The notes under the pieces: generated by a model
Told to the model about the DNA's origin: nothing
Seen by the model: only the letters and a program-made list of their open reading frames with translations
Databases searched by the model: none
Shown here: positions 37,742 through 45,639 of the stretch, in pieces
Layout of the letters: each line of letters starts with the position of its first letter
How positions within the stretch are numbered: the first letter of the stretch is position 1
Assembly (NCBI GenBank): GCA_937996235.1
Contig: CALKVK010000032.1
Coordinates: 248,001 to 312,000 of the forward strand
Direction of reading: 5' to 3'
Source: an uncultured bacterium
GTDB taxonomy: Bacteria; Planctomycetota; JAJSAM01; JAJVHW01
DNA: 64,000 nucleotides
Position numbers and translations under genes: made by a program

Positions 37742-39192
37742 CGCAGGAACCTCTCTCGCACCCGCCGCATCACCTCCCGCACGCTCGCGTCGTTGCTATC
37801 GCGAACCTCTGGCGTGTTGAGAAACGACGTCGCGAACTCCCGAGCGCCACCTTGAAGTATCACGTCTGCAACCACGACAGCCTCGCCAGCATTCTTCGGC
37901 GGCCAGAGCTTGGAGAATATCGCTGGACTATCGCCTAGTTCGCCGAGGGCCTTGAAGAGAAGTGGTCGGGCGAGGGGGTGCTTGCTGATGGCGTCTAGGC
38001 ATCGTACGGCGTCCTCCCACTGTCCTGCTCCAATCAGTGCCTCTGCGCGCTCCAGCGCGAGTGCTGCGTCGAGCCGCTCGGGTCGGTGAGCGAGGGGCTC
38101 GCAGACGGGGAACTCAACGTGATCGGTGCCAGTGGCCACGATGTAGCCCGGTCCCCAGAGGGGCATCGCGGGCGGGAGATTCAACATCTGCCGCAGGTGG
38201 ACGGTTGCGGTCAGAGCGTCCGGATCGATGGTTACAATGTTGTAGCTGCGAGGCGTACCGGGAGCGAGGTGACGCACGCCAGAGCAGAGTGTGCCAGAAC
38301 TGACGACGCTGATCTTGCGGCCGCTTGGGCCGAGTCGGAACCGCTCGTCCACGCATTCCTGGCGGTGTTGGTGGCCATGGAACGCCAGCGACACACCGGA
38401 GTCGATCAGGAGTTGGAGGACGCTGGCGTCCATGTAGTCGTTGCTCGCAGGCGGGCCGAAGAGATTGTGATGCCATGCTGCTGCGGTCATCCACCCCGTT
38501 CGATGGGGGCGCCGCAACTCGCGGGTTCCTTGGGCGAGGCAGTCTGGGTGGATGGCCCCCGCGCGCCTGAGAAGATCGTTCTCGTGGCAGCTGTTGAGAA
38601 CGAGAATGCAGAAGCGGAGGTCGGGGAAGTCGAAAACGTGGTACTGGAGTGATGGGTCAAGTGGATACATCCGCTGCCCCAAGTAGAACCGTTGGTAGAA
38701 CTCCGCGAACGCCTCGAAGCGCCTCTCATATGCCGCTTCGTTGGTGACCCTGAGGAAGGACATCTCGGTCCACGACCAGCGGAGTGACGTGTGCGGATAC
38801 TGGTACTCGGCCGCGAGCCGACGTTTCTCGGCCGCCGTAGCGGGTGCATCGACCCTCGACATGCTCGCGAACGCAACGGCCGCGTCGACATCGTGGTTCC
38901 CTGGGAGGAGTACGATGCGCTCGCGATCTCCCGCGAAGAACGTGTCTGCGAGCCTCGCGAGGAACTCCTCCGCCTGCCCATACTGTCGGGCGACTTCCTG
39001 TGCCGGAGTCGCGGCCGTTGGGTCGGCTCCGAAGATCAGGTCCCCCGTGACCAAGCACAGGGAGGGTGCAGGAACGCCTTGATTCACATACTTGTTGCGG
39101 TCGCGCTCGAGAGACTCGATGAGCCACGTGTTGGGAAGCTCATCGTCGTGGTCCCTGTGGAGATCGGATAGGTGGAGGATCGAGAAACTCAT
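37738..39192 (-). CDS. Calcineurin-like metallophosphoesterase, first gene of the Hsp90-like pair
   Basis: 484 residues from the ATG at 39192, chosen because it opens directly into the domain (FSILHLSDLHRDH); AGGAC lies just before it. The metal-binding motifs are all present: SDLH, LVTGDLIFG, LLPGNHDVD, a His in the HPDCLAQ/AAWHHNLFG region, and LAFHGHQHRQE. The phosphoesterase domain covers ~1-300. The last ~180 residues form an alpha-helical region, possibly TPR-like (ALALERAEALIGAGQWEDAV). Two-metal phosphoesterases of this type cut nucleic acids, cyclic nucleotides or phosphoproteins. Fusion to a helical domain and coupling to a GHKL ATPase suggest a sensor-effector pair. Confidence 0.75.
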   Translation of the reverse strand: MSFSILHLSDLHRDHDDELPNTWLIESLERDRNKYVNQGVPAPSLCLVTGDLIFGADPTAATPAQEVARQYGQAEEFLARLADTFFAGDRERIVLLPGNHDVDAAVAFASMSRVDAPATAAEKRRLAAEYQYPHTSLRWSWTEMSFLRVTNEAAYERRFEAFAEFYQRFYLGQRMYPLDPSLQYHVFDFPDLRFCILVLNSCHENDLLRRAGAIHPDCLAQGTRELRRPHRTGWMTAAAWHHNLFGPPASNDYMDASVLQLLIDSGVSLAFHGHQHRQECVDERFRLGPSGRKISVVSSGTLCSGVRHLAPGTPRSYNIVTIDPDALTATVHLRQMLNLPPAMPLWGPGYIVATGTDHVEFPVCEPLAHRPERLDAALALERAEALIGAGQWEDAVRCLDAISKHPLARPLLFKALGELGDSPAIFSKLWPPKNAGEAVVVADVILQGGAREFATSFLNTPEVRDSNDASVREVMRRVRERFLR

Positions 39193-39712
39193 GGCCGTCC
39201 TGTGTCGCGTCGGGCAGCAAGAATACCCGCTTGGGCAGCCGACGCGCATCGGGATCTGCGCTCGAATTTCACATCGCATCCGGCGCCCTGCGCCCTTCGC
39301 GTCCCGACTCCTGGGAAGTCGCCGCCGGGGTGGCTTGCGCCTGCGCGTGCATCACCTCCGCTGACGCGGGCCGAGCTCCGGCCACACGGTCTTCCGTTCG
39401 GTCCTCCGGACTCTTTGCCGTTGCGCGACGGGGAGACTGGGGCGGTCGCCGTCAGTCCACGCCGAGGTGATGCGCATGCCGTGTGCGCGAGACTGGGACC
39501 CGCTGCGGCTCATCGAGGTTCGACGCCAGTGGGCGCGGACGCGCTTCGACGTGCCCGGCAGGCGTCCGGCTCCTGCGTCCGGTGCGCGTCGTCTCCTGCG
39601 GCGGTTCAGGGGCGCGAGCCAGAAGGAGAAGCCCACGGAAGCTAGCAGTGGCCAGAACCGCACGGCCGTCGTGCCTGCGGGGACGGTCCACGCCTCGGTG
39701 TGCGCCAACGAG
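39193..39712 (+). other. Upstream region and 5' part of a disrupted ORF
   Basis: From the phosphoesterase start to the IS1595 element. Only the promoter candidate at 39220 and the first half of the interrupted reading frame (from 39467) can be supported. Confidence 0.4.
39220..39225 (-). promoter_or_regulatory. Candidate -10 (TATTCT) of the phosphoesterase/Hsp90-like operon
   Basis: On the minus strand TATTCT lies 27 bases before the ATG. It is the most AT-rich hexamer in the upstream region. No -35 stands out. Confidence 0.35.
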
Positions 39713-40755
39713 CATGCTTCTCCGGTTGACGACCGTAGCCCCCATCGGTAGCGTTCCGGCCGCATGCCGAAGCCGGGCTACCCTCGCAACATCGTGGAGT
39801 TCACGCGCGACTTCGCCACCGACGAGCAGTGCCTGGCCTACCTCGTCCGGTGCCGGTGGCCCGACGGGTTCCGCTGCCGGCGGTGCGGCGGCGAGAGGGC
39901 GTGGCCCCGACCCGATCGCAAGGCAATGCGGTGCGCGGGCTGCGATCTGATCACCACCGTCACGGCAGGCACGGCGATGCACCGCAGCCGCCTGCCGCTC
40001 AAGTCGTGGCTCTGGGCCGCGTACATGTTGGCGACGGACAAGCGGGGGCTCTCGGCGCTCGCACTGCAGCGGCAGCTCGGTCTCGGCCGCTACGAGACCG
40101 CGTACCAGATGCTCCAGAAGCTGCGCTCGGCGATGGTCGCGCCGAATCGCACGCGGCTCGCGGGCGTCGTCGAGGTCGACGAGACGCTGATCGGCGCTCC
40201 CTTTCGAGGCCGAAAGGAGCGCACGGCGGCCGACAAGGCCGTCGTCGTGGGCGCGGTCGAGGTGCTCCCGACCAAGAAGGGCACGCAGCCCGGCCGCATC
40301 CGGCTGCGCCACGTGCCGACGGCGGCGAAGCCGCGTCTGATGGCGTTCGTCAAGGAGTGCGTCGAGCCCAAGGCCCTCGTGATCACCGACGGCCACGAGA
40401 CCTACGACGAACTCGAGAAGCTCGGCTACGAGCACGGGATCGAATCCACCGCGACGGGCGAAGCGCAGGAGAACGTCCTGAGGCACCTGCACCTGGTCTT
40501 CTCCAACCTCAAGACGTGGCTCGACGGCACGCACCACGGCCGAGTCTCGAAGAAGCACCTGCAGCAGTACCTCGACGAGTTCACGTTTCGCTTCAACCGG
40601 CGGCACACGCCGCAGGCCGCGTTCCAGACGATCCTCGGCATCGCCGCGAAGACGCCGCCGCGCACGTACGAGCAGGTGTACGCAGGCGAGCCTGCCGAGC
40701 CGCTGCCCTTCTAGCACAAGGGGTTGGGGGTGCGGTCGTCAACCGGAGAAGCATG
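39713..40755. mobile_element. IS1595-family insertion sequence with 8-bp target duplication
   Basis: A 1043-bp element with perfect 23-bp terminal inverted repeats (39713-39735 and 40733-40755), starting CATGCTTCTCCGG. It is flanked by the direct repeat CCAACGAG (39705-39712 and 40756-40763), the 8-bp duplication expected for this family. Intact ends, transposase and duplication point to a recent insertion. Confidence 0.9.
39764..40714 (+). CDS. IS1595-family (ISXO2-like) transposase
   Basis: 316 residues. The N-terminal zinc ribbon has two CxxC pairs (CRRCGGERAW and MRCAGCD), as in the transposase zinc-ribbon domain. The ISXO2-like DDE/N domain follows. GVVEVDETLIG holds the first Asp, ALVITDGHETYDEL the second, and HLVFSNLKTWLDGTHHGRVS with FRFNRRH the conserved C-terminal block (ending in Asn/Glu/Lys/His). 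Length and domain order are normal and no damage is seen. Confidence 0.92.
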   Translation: MPKPGYPRNIVEFTRDFATDEQCLAYLVRCRWPDGFRCRRCGGERAWPRPDRKAMRCAGCDLITTVTAGTAMHRSRLPLKSWLWAAYMLATDKRGLSALALQRQLGLGRYETAYQMLQKLRSAMVAPNRTRLAGVVEVDETLIGAPFRGRKERTAADKAVVVGAVEVLPTKKGTQPGRIRLRHVPTAAKPRLMAFVKECVEPKALVITDGHETYDELEKLGYEHGIESTATGEAQENVLRHLHLVFSNLKTWLDGTHHGRVSKKHLQQYLDEFTFRFNRRHTPQAAFQTILGIAAKTPPRTYEQVYAGEPAEPLPF

Positions 40756-41196
40756 CCAACGAGCGCGTCGTGAACGGCGCTTCGTTCACGTCGTACGCCG
40801 TGCGCCTCAAGCGGTGGTATAGGGGCTACGACGGGACGTCGAAGTCCGCGAACTCATTCGGCGTGGGCGATGAAGCCGACGCGCTCCCGTGGACAGTGTG
40901 CGGCTCTCGTTCCGTCGACACGGATGCGGTCTGCAGCGATCCTCACGCCGCCTGGCTCGCCGCTCGCTCCGAGAGGGCGCCCCGGGTCTGGCTCCACCTC
41001 CGAGGTGCGGGAACCCGTGGCGCAGGGGATAGGTCGACGTGAAGGGAGCGAGCATACGGCTCGGATAACGGGACGTTGACAAGATGCGACGCGGTTGCGT
41101 CTCAGCGCAGGGGTAACGCGGGACGCCGGGCCATGAGCCGCGCAGGTGCGTGAGCCGTCCGAGTGCGCTAGTCACGGTGCAGTCGTTGCTTGCGAG

Positions 41197-42783
41197 TCAG
41201 CGTGCCTCTGCCTCCAGCGCCGTGATCTCGTCGGCGTCGTGACCTGCTGCGCGCAGCGCGGCGATGCGGTCGGCGAGGCGAAGGCGGGCGGCTGGGTCGG
41301 GCTCGACGACGGTGGCGTTGAACAGCGCCTTGGCCTCGTTCAGCGCGACCTCGTCGGTGTCGTGGTCCGCTGCTCGCAACGCGGCGACGCGGTCGGCCAA
41401 GCGCAGGCACGCGGCGGGATCGGGCTCGACGACGGTGGCGTTGAACAGCGCCTTCGCCTCCTCGAGCGCGATCTCGTCGGTGTCGTGGCCTGCCGCTCGC
41501 AGCGCGGCGACGCGGTCGGCGAGGCGCAGGCGGGCGGCTGGGTCGGGCTCGTTGGCGGTGACGTTGATGAGCGCCTTCGCCTCCTGGAGCGCGATCTCGT
41601 CAGTGTCGTGACCTGCTGCGCGCAGCGCGGCGATGCGGTCGGCGAGGCGCAGACACGCGGCTCGGTCGGGCTCGACTACGGTGGCGTTGAACAGCGCCGT
41701 CGCTTCCTCGAGCGCGAGCTCGTCGGTGTCGTGGCCTGCTGCTCGCAGCACGGCGATGCGGTCGGCGAGGCGCAGGCACGCGGCGGGGTCGGGCTCGTTG
41801 GCGGTGGCGTTGAACAGCGCCTTGGCCTCGTTCAGCGCGACCTCGTCGGTGTCGTGGTCCGCTGCCCGCAGTGCGGCGATGCGGTCGGCGAGGCGAAGGC
41901 GGGCGGCTGGGTCGGGCTCGACGACGGTGGCGTTGAACAGCGCCTTGGCCTCGTTCAGCGCGACCTCGTCGGTGTCGTGGTCCGCTGCCCGCAGTGCGGC
42001 GATGCGGTCGGCGAGGCGAAGGCGGGCGGCTGGGTCGGGCTCGCCGACGGTGGCGTTGAACAACGCCTTCGCCTCGCGGAGCGCGATCTCGTCAGTGTCG
42101 CGACCTGCTGCCCGCAGCGCGGCGATGCGGTCGGTGAGGCGCAGACACGCGGCAGGGTCGGGCTCGACTACGGTGGCGTTGAACAGCGCCTTGGCCTCGT
42201 TTAGCGCGACCTCGTCGGTGTCGTGGCCTGCTGCGCGCAGCGCGGCGATGCGGTCCGCGAGGCGCACGCGGACGGCCGGGTCGGGCTCGACGACGGTGGC
42301 GTTGTTCAGGGCGTTCGCCTCCTGGAGCGCGACCTCGTCGGTGTCGTGGTCCGCTGCCCGCAGTGCGGCGATGCGGTCGGCGAGGCGAAGGCGGGCGGCT
42401 GGGTCGGGCTCGCCGACGGTGGCGTTGAACAACGCCTTCGCCTCCTCGAGCGCGATCTCTTCCGTGTCGTGGCCTGCTGCCCGCAGCGCGGCGATGCGGT
42501 CCGCGAGGCGCACGCGGACGGCCGGGTCGGGCTCGACGACGGTGGCGTTGTTCAGGGCGTTCGCCTCCTGGAGCGCGACCTCGTCGGTGTCGTGGTCCGC
42601 TGCCCGCAGTGCGGCGATGCGGTCGGCGAGGCGAAGGCGGGCGGCTGGGTCGGGCTCGCCGACGGTGGCGTTGAACAACGCCTTCGCCTCCTCGAGCGCG
42701 ATCTCTTCCGTGTCGTGGCCTGCTGCCCGCAGCGCGGCGATGCGGTCGGCGAGGCGCATGCGGGCGGCCGGGTCGGGCTCGAC
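41197..42783 (-). repeat. Tandem array of 123-bp coding repeats (12 full + 1 partial)
   Basis: The 3' part of the NTPase gene consists of 123-bp units (41 codons). Two adjacent two-unit blocks, 42236-42481 and 42482-42727, read as identical over 246 bp. This shows very recent duplication by unequal recombination or slippage. Other units differ at a few codons, mostly in the loop GHDTDE/DHDTDE and the ends of the second helix. Confidence 0.92.
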
Positions 42784-44988
42784 GATCGTGGTGAAGCGTA
42801 GAGCCGCAGCGTGCCGGAGCGCACCGACCTGAGCATCGACATGCCGCCCGCAGTCCCGGACATGGTCGGCGAGTTCCTCGCGCAGGCTCTCCGCGCGAGA
42901 GCGGAGGGGCTCCTCGGTGACGAGGTGCGTGATCGACCAGATGAGCGGCAGCGCCGACAGCGCGAACGGCGCAAGGGCCCTGATCGGATCGTCGTGGAAG
43001 CGACCCTGCCACGAGAGCCGCGTGCTGGCGACGCCCGGCGGATGGAGGGACTCGCGGACGATGTGGACGCGTAGGCCGTCCGGCCGCATCACGAAGAGCC
43101 CAGGCTCACCTTCGTTCGCACGTTCGTGGGCGAGGAAGCGCACTTCACTCAGTTGCCACGCTACGTCGCGCAGATCCGGAGGAAGTGCCTCCGGCTCCGC
43201 GTGTCCCACATACGCCAGGATGCGGAGCACGCGGAGGCGTTGGCCGTCGAGGTCGGCGCCCGCTGCCGACCTCGCAACCCGCTCGATCGCTCTCGAGTAC
43301 GAATTCGCCAGGAGCTCAGCAGAAGTCTGTGGGATCGGCACGCCGGGCTGTAGGGCCAGCGCAAGACCGCGCAACGCAGCCTCGAAGTGTCCCTCGGAGG
43401 CCAGGGCCACGGCAGCCAACGCGTCGTTGCGCCGCAGCGCAGCGGCGGCGCGAGGACTGGCGGCGGCGATGCGTCGCAGATACTCCGCAACGGAGCCGGG
43501 ATCATGTACCGGCTCGAACGCGAACTCGGAGTACCGCTCGCGCTGATGCCGACGCTCTCCGAGCACGTCGTGTGTCGGCCAGGTGGTCACCAGGCATCGC
43601 AGCGCGAAGTCGCCTTCCCAAGTCCACGGCAGGTCGAGAAACGCGCCCATGCGCTCAGGCTGCGAGCCCTTGTAGTCGTCCCACACGACGAGGCAGCGGA
43701 AAGACGCGCCGGAGTGCCCGCGTGGCCCGCTCGCTCGGAGCCGGTGGAGAGACGCCATCGCGGCGTCGGTGAACGAGTTGTCGCCTGCCGTGACGAACAG
43801 GACGTGCCACCCCTCGCCGCGTGCCAGGTCCGCGGCGGCGAGCGCGAACCGCGTCTTGCCGGTGCCGGGCGGGCCGCGCCACACGTGCACGCGGATCTTG
43901 TCCTCCGCGAGCAGCCCTCGGACCTTCTCGAGTTCTCCGTGGCGCCCGAGGAACGTCTCCTGCAGCGCGCTCGCTGTCGATGCCTCGGCCCACAGATCGT
44001 CGAGTCCGTAGTCGTACGTGCGAGCGATGCTCCAGTAGCGACTGGCGAACGTGGCGAGCGGCTCCAGGCGCGAACCGTAGAGCCCCCGCAGCGTCTCGGC
44101 GATCTCCAGGAGGCGCTCGTCGATGCGCGCGAGCCGGCCCACCAGTTCCGCATGGTGCTCCGAGAGCTGATCGCGGAGTTGGGCAACCGACTCCTCGATC
44201 GACAACTGCAGCTGGTGCTCTGCTGCCCAGATCTGACGGATCTGCGAGTCGTTCAACTCTCCCAGCAGCGCCTTGACCCGATCGGTATCCGCCTCGTGAC
44301 CTGCGCGAAGAGCCTGGAGCGTGGCGAGAACGGCCCCCTGGAAGCGCAGGGTGAGCGCCGCATAAGCACGGCCTTCTGCGGGGCCCTCGCCGTTCACGTC
44401 GCGCTTCAGCAACTCGACGACCGCGCTCTGGAACGGCTCGGTCAACCGGTGCGCGGCCGCCGTGATGGACGCGTCGTCGTGCGGCGTGCCGCACGCTTGC
44501 AGCAGGGTGGCGACGGTCTCCCCCAACTCGGGTGCTGCGCTGCGGGCGTTGGGCCCGTGCAGCCCCGTCAGCATCCCGAGGATCTCGCCGTCAGCGACGA
44601 CCGGAAGCTCCGTCGGCTGCTCCGATCTCAGTTCCCTCTCGACCGCGGCACGGAGGTCCTCGAGCAGCTTCCGTCGCGCCGTGCTTCCTGAGCGGGTGCG
44701 CCCCAGATCTCGTTCGGCCGCCGTGTCGAGTGCGTGCAGCGCGAGCACCTCGAGGTCGTGGTTGCGGAGGAGAGCCCCAGCTGTCGGCCGCGCGCGCTGC
44801 TTGCGCCCCTCGATCAGCTTCGTGAACTGGTCGACGCCGATCTCGATGCCGGCCGCACCGAGGGCCGCGAGGAGGATCTGCGGCATCGGCCCCGCGAGCG
44901 TCGCGAGGGCAGGCGCGACGAACGAGAGGCTGGAAACGGCCGCGAGCACAGCCACCTTCGACACTGCGGCGGGGGTGTTGCCGGGCAC
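41197..44988 (-). CDS. Large P-loop (STAND-like) NTPase with 13 tandem 41-residue repeats
   Basis: 1263 residues from a GTG, supported by a good promoter just upstream. Residues ~1-45 are hydrophobic (KVAVLAAVSSLSFVAPALATL). Residues ~60-340 are helical with no known motif. The NTPase core has Walker A WRGPPGTGKTRFALAA (~370), Walker B CLVVWDDYKG (~430) and a further AAA/winged-helix-like region to ~700. From residue ~736 to the end come 12 full and one partial copy of a 41-residue unit (consensus EPDPAARLRLADRIAALRAAG, then HDTDEIALEEAKALFNATVV), probably two helices each as in TPR-like solenoids. STAND NTPases of this form sense a ligand through the repeats and trigger an effector. The effector here would be the N-terminal part, possibly membrane-acting. 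I infer antiviral defence from domain layout and neighbours. Confidence 0.75.
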   Translation of the reverse strand: MPGNTPAAVSKVAVLAAVSSLSFVAPALATLAGPMPQILLAALGAAGIEIGVDQFTKLIEGRKQRARPTAGALLRNHDLEVLALHALDTAAERDLGRTRSGSTARRKLLEDLRAAVERELRSEQPTELPVVADGEILGMLTGLHGPNARSAAPELGETVATLLQACGTPHDDASITAAAHRLTEPFQSAVVELLKRDVNGEGPAEGRAYAALTLRFQGAVLATLQALRAGHEADTDRVKALLGELNDSQIRQIWAAEHQLQLSIEESVAQLRDQLSEHHAELVGRLARIDERLLEIAETLRGLYGSRLEPLATFASRYWSIARTYDYGLDDLWAEASTASALQETFLGRHGELEKVRGLLAEDKIRVHVWRGPPGTGKTRFALAAADLARGEGWHVLFVTAGDNSFTDAAMASLHRLRASGPRGHSGASFRCLVVWDDYKGSQPERMGAFLDLPWTWEGDFALRCLVTTWPTHDVLGERRHQRERYSEFAFEPVHDPGSVAEYLRRIAAASPRAAAALRRNDALAAVALASEGHFEAALRGLALALQPGVPIPQTSAELLANSYSRAIERVARSAAGADLDGQRLRVLRILAYVGHAEPEALPPDLRDVAWQLSEVRFLAHERANEGEPGLFVMRPDGLRVHIVRESLHPPGVASTRLSWQGRFHDDPIRALAPFALSALPLIWSITHLVTEEPLRSRAESLREELADHVRDCGRHVDAQVGALRHAAALRFTTIVEPDPAARMRLADRIAALRAAGHDTEEIALEEAKALFNATVGEPDPAARLRLADRIAALRAADHDTDEVALQEANALNNATVVEPDPAVRVRLADRIAALRAAGHDTEEIALEEAKALFNATVGEPDPAARLRLADRIAALRAADHDTDEVALQEANALNNATVVEPDPAVRVRLADRIAALRAAGHDTDEVALNEAKALFNATVVEPDPAACLRLTDRIAALRAAGRDTDEIALREAKALFNATVGEPDPAARLRLADRIAALRAADHDTDEVALNEAKALFNATVVEPDPAARLRLADRIAALRAADHDTDEVALNEAKALFNATANEPDPAACLRLADRIAVLRAAGHDTDELALEEATALFNATVVEPDRAACLRLADRIAALRAAGHDTDEIALQEAKALINVTANEPDPAARLRLADRVAALRAAGHDTDEIALEEAKALFNATVVEPDPAACLRLADRVAALRAADHDTDEVALNEAKALFNATVVEPDPAARLRLADRIAALRAAGHDADEITALEAEAR

Positions 44989-44999
44989 GGCGGGCGACG

Positions 45000-45028
45000 A
45001 GCGTAGGCGCCTGCCGTGAGCGGGTCAA
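45000..45028 (-). promoter_or_regulatory. Sigma-70-like promoter of the repeat NTPase gene
   Basis: On the minus strand TTGACC (45028-45023), a 17-nt spacer and TACGCT (45005-45000) lie 11 bases before the GTG at 44988. The spacing is ideal and the transcript would have almost no leader. Confidence 0.6.
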
Positions 45029-45191
45029 TCGCGCTCCACACGGGCGCCTCGCGCTCGCACTAGGGCAACGGCCTACCGCAACTCGGGCAAGCGAGCGCCG
45101 CACGCTGTCGAGCGCGGGAGCAACTCGGTTCGACCACCGGACGCGTGAGTTCCTCCGTGTGCGGAGGCCGTGACCGCCGTGCCCGGAGACG

Positions 45192-45229
45192 CCCCCACCT
45201 GCGTGCACAGGTGTGCACGGAGGTGGGGG
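45192..45229. repeat. 17-bp inverted repeat (hairpin)
   Basis: Arms 45192-45208 and 45213-45229 pair with one mismatch around AGGT. It lies 411 bases past the hsdR stop and upstream of the NTPase gene. It may be a terminator or an operator; nothing else marks it. Confidence 0.4.
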
Positions 45230-45639
45230 AACTCCATCCACGCGGCTGTGCGCCGCAGGCCCGAGGGGCGCACGAGCTGCCGCTGGAGCCGCGCACGCGG
45301 CCCGCGGTGCTCGAGAATCGTCATCACGATCGACGAGCAGAGTCGCACAGCAGAATCGTCCTCGCGACGCGACGCGTTGGACCGCGCCCAGCGCAGTTCG
45401 AATCTCGATGGCACGAGTGCGGTCAGGCGGAAGGCTACTTTGTGCCGTCCGCCGAGTGCGAGGCCGGCGCACAATCCGACTGACAGCCGCTCGCAGTGGC
45501 CGGTGCGGCAAACCGCGCACCGTCGCGCGAGAGCCAGCTGGCGCCGCCGAGGACGGCCAACTCCACGTCGGTGACTCGGGCTGCGTCCACCGGCAGGGCC
45601 GGTCCGGGCTTGCCGGTGGGGGAGGGACGCGACGGGCGT

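Larger units (their letters stand above)
39467..41042 (+). pseudogene. ORF interrupted by the IS1595 element
   Basis: Removing the element and one 8-bp target copy joins the frame 39467-39712 to 40764-41042 without a shift, giving an open frame of about 175 codons. The junction region reads VHASVCANE then RVVNGASFTSYAVRLKRWYR and GYDGTSKSANSF. It resembles small beta-sheet proteins common in mobile elements that carry an aromatic strand ending in Ser-Phe; I cannot name the family. The start is uncertain (GTG 39467 or a later codon). The insertion breaks it. Confidence 0.45.
44989..45639 (-). other. 651-bp intergenic region
   Basis: It contains the NTPase promoter (45000-45028) and a long hairpin (45192-45229). 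Open frames on both strands have no recognisable domains, so I call no gene. Confidence 0.45.

Noticed and set aside
41197..42783. CRISPR array or minisatellite with independent function
   Set aside because: The unit is 123 bp, an exact multiple of 3, in frame throughout, with no short repeat/spacer structure and no cas genes.
41146..42832. Plus-strand repetitive frames opposite the NTPase repeats
   Set aside because: They are repetitive only because the minus-strand gene is. Their composition (VGVVACRSQRGDAVGEAQ-like) has no foldable pattern, and the minus-strand frame is part of a 1263-aa protein with a P-loop.
45073..45474. Minus-strand ORF between the NTPase and hsdR genes
   Set aside because: No domain, no ribosome site, and it runs across a long hairpin. 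The composition is not convincing.
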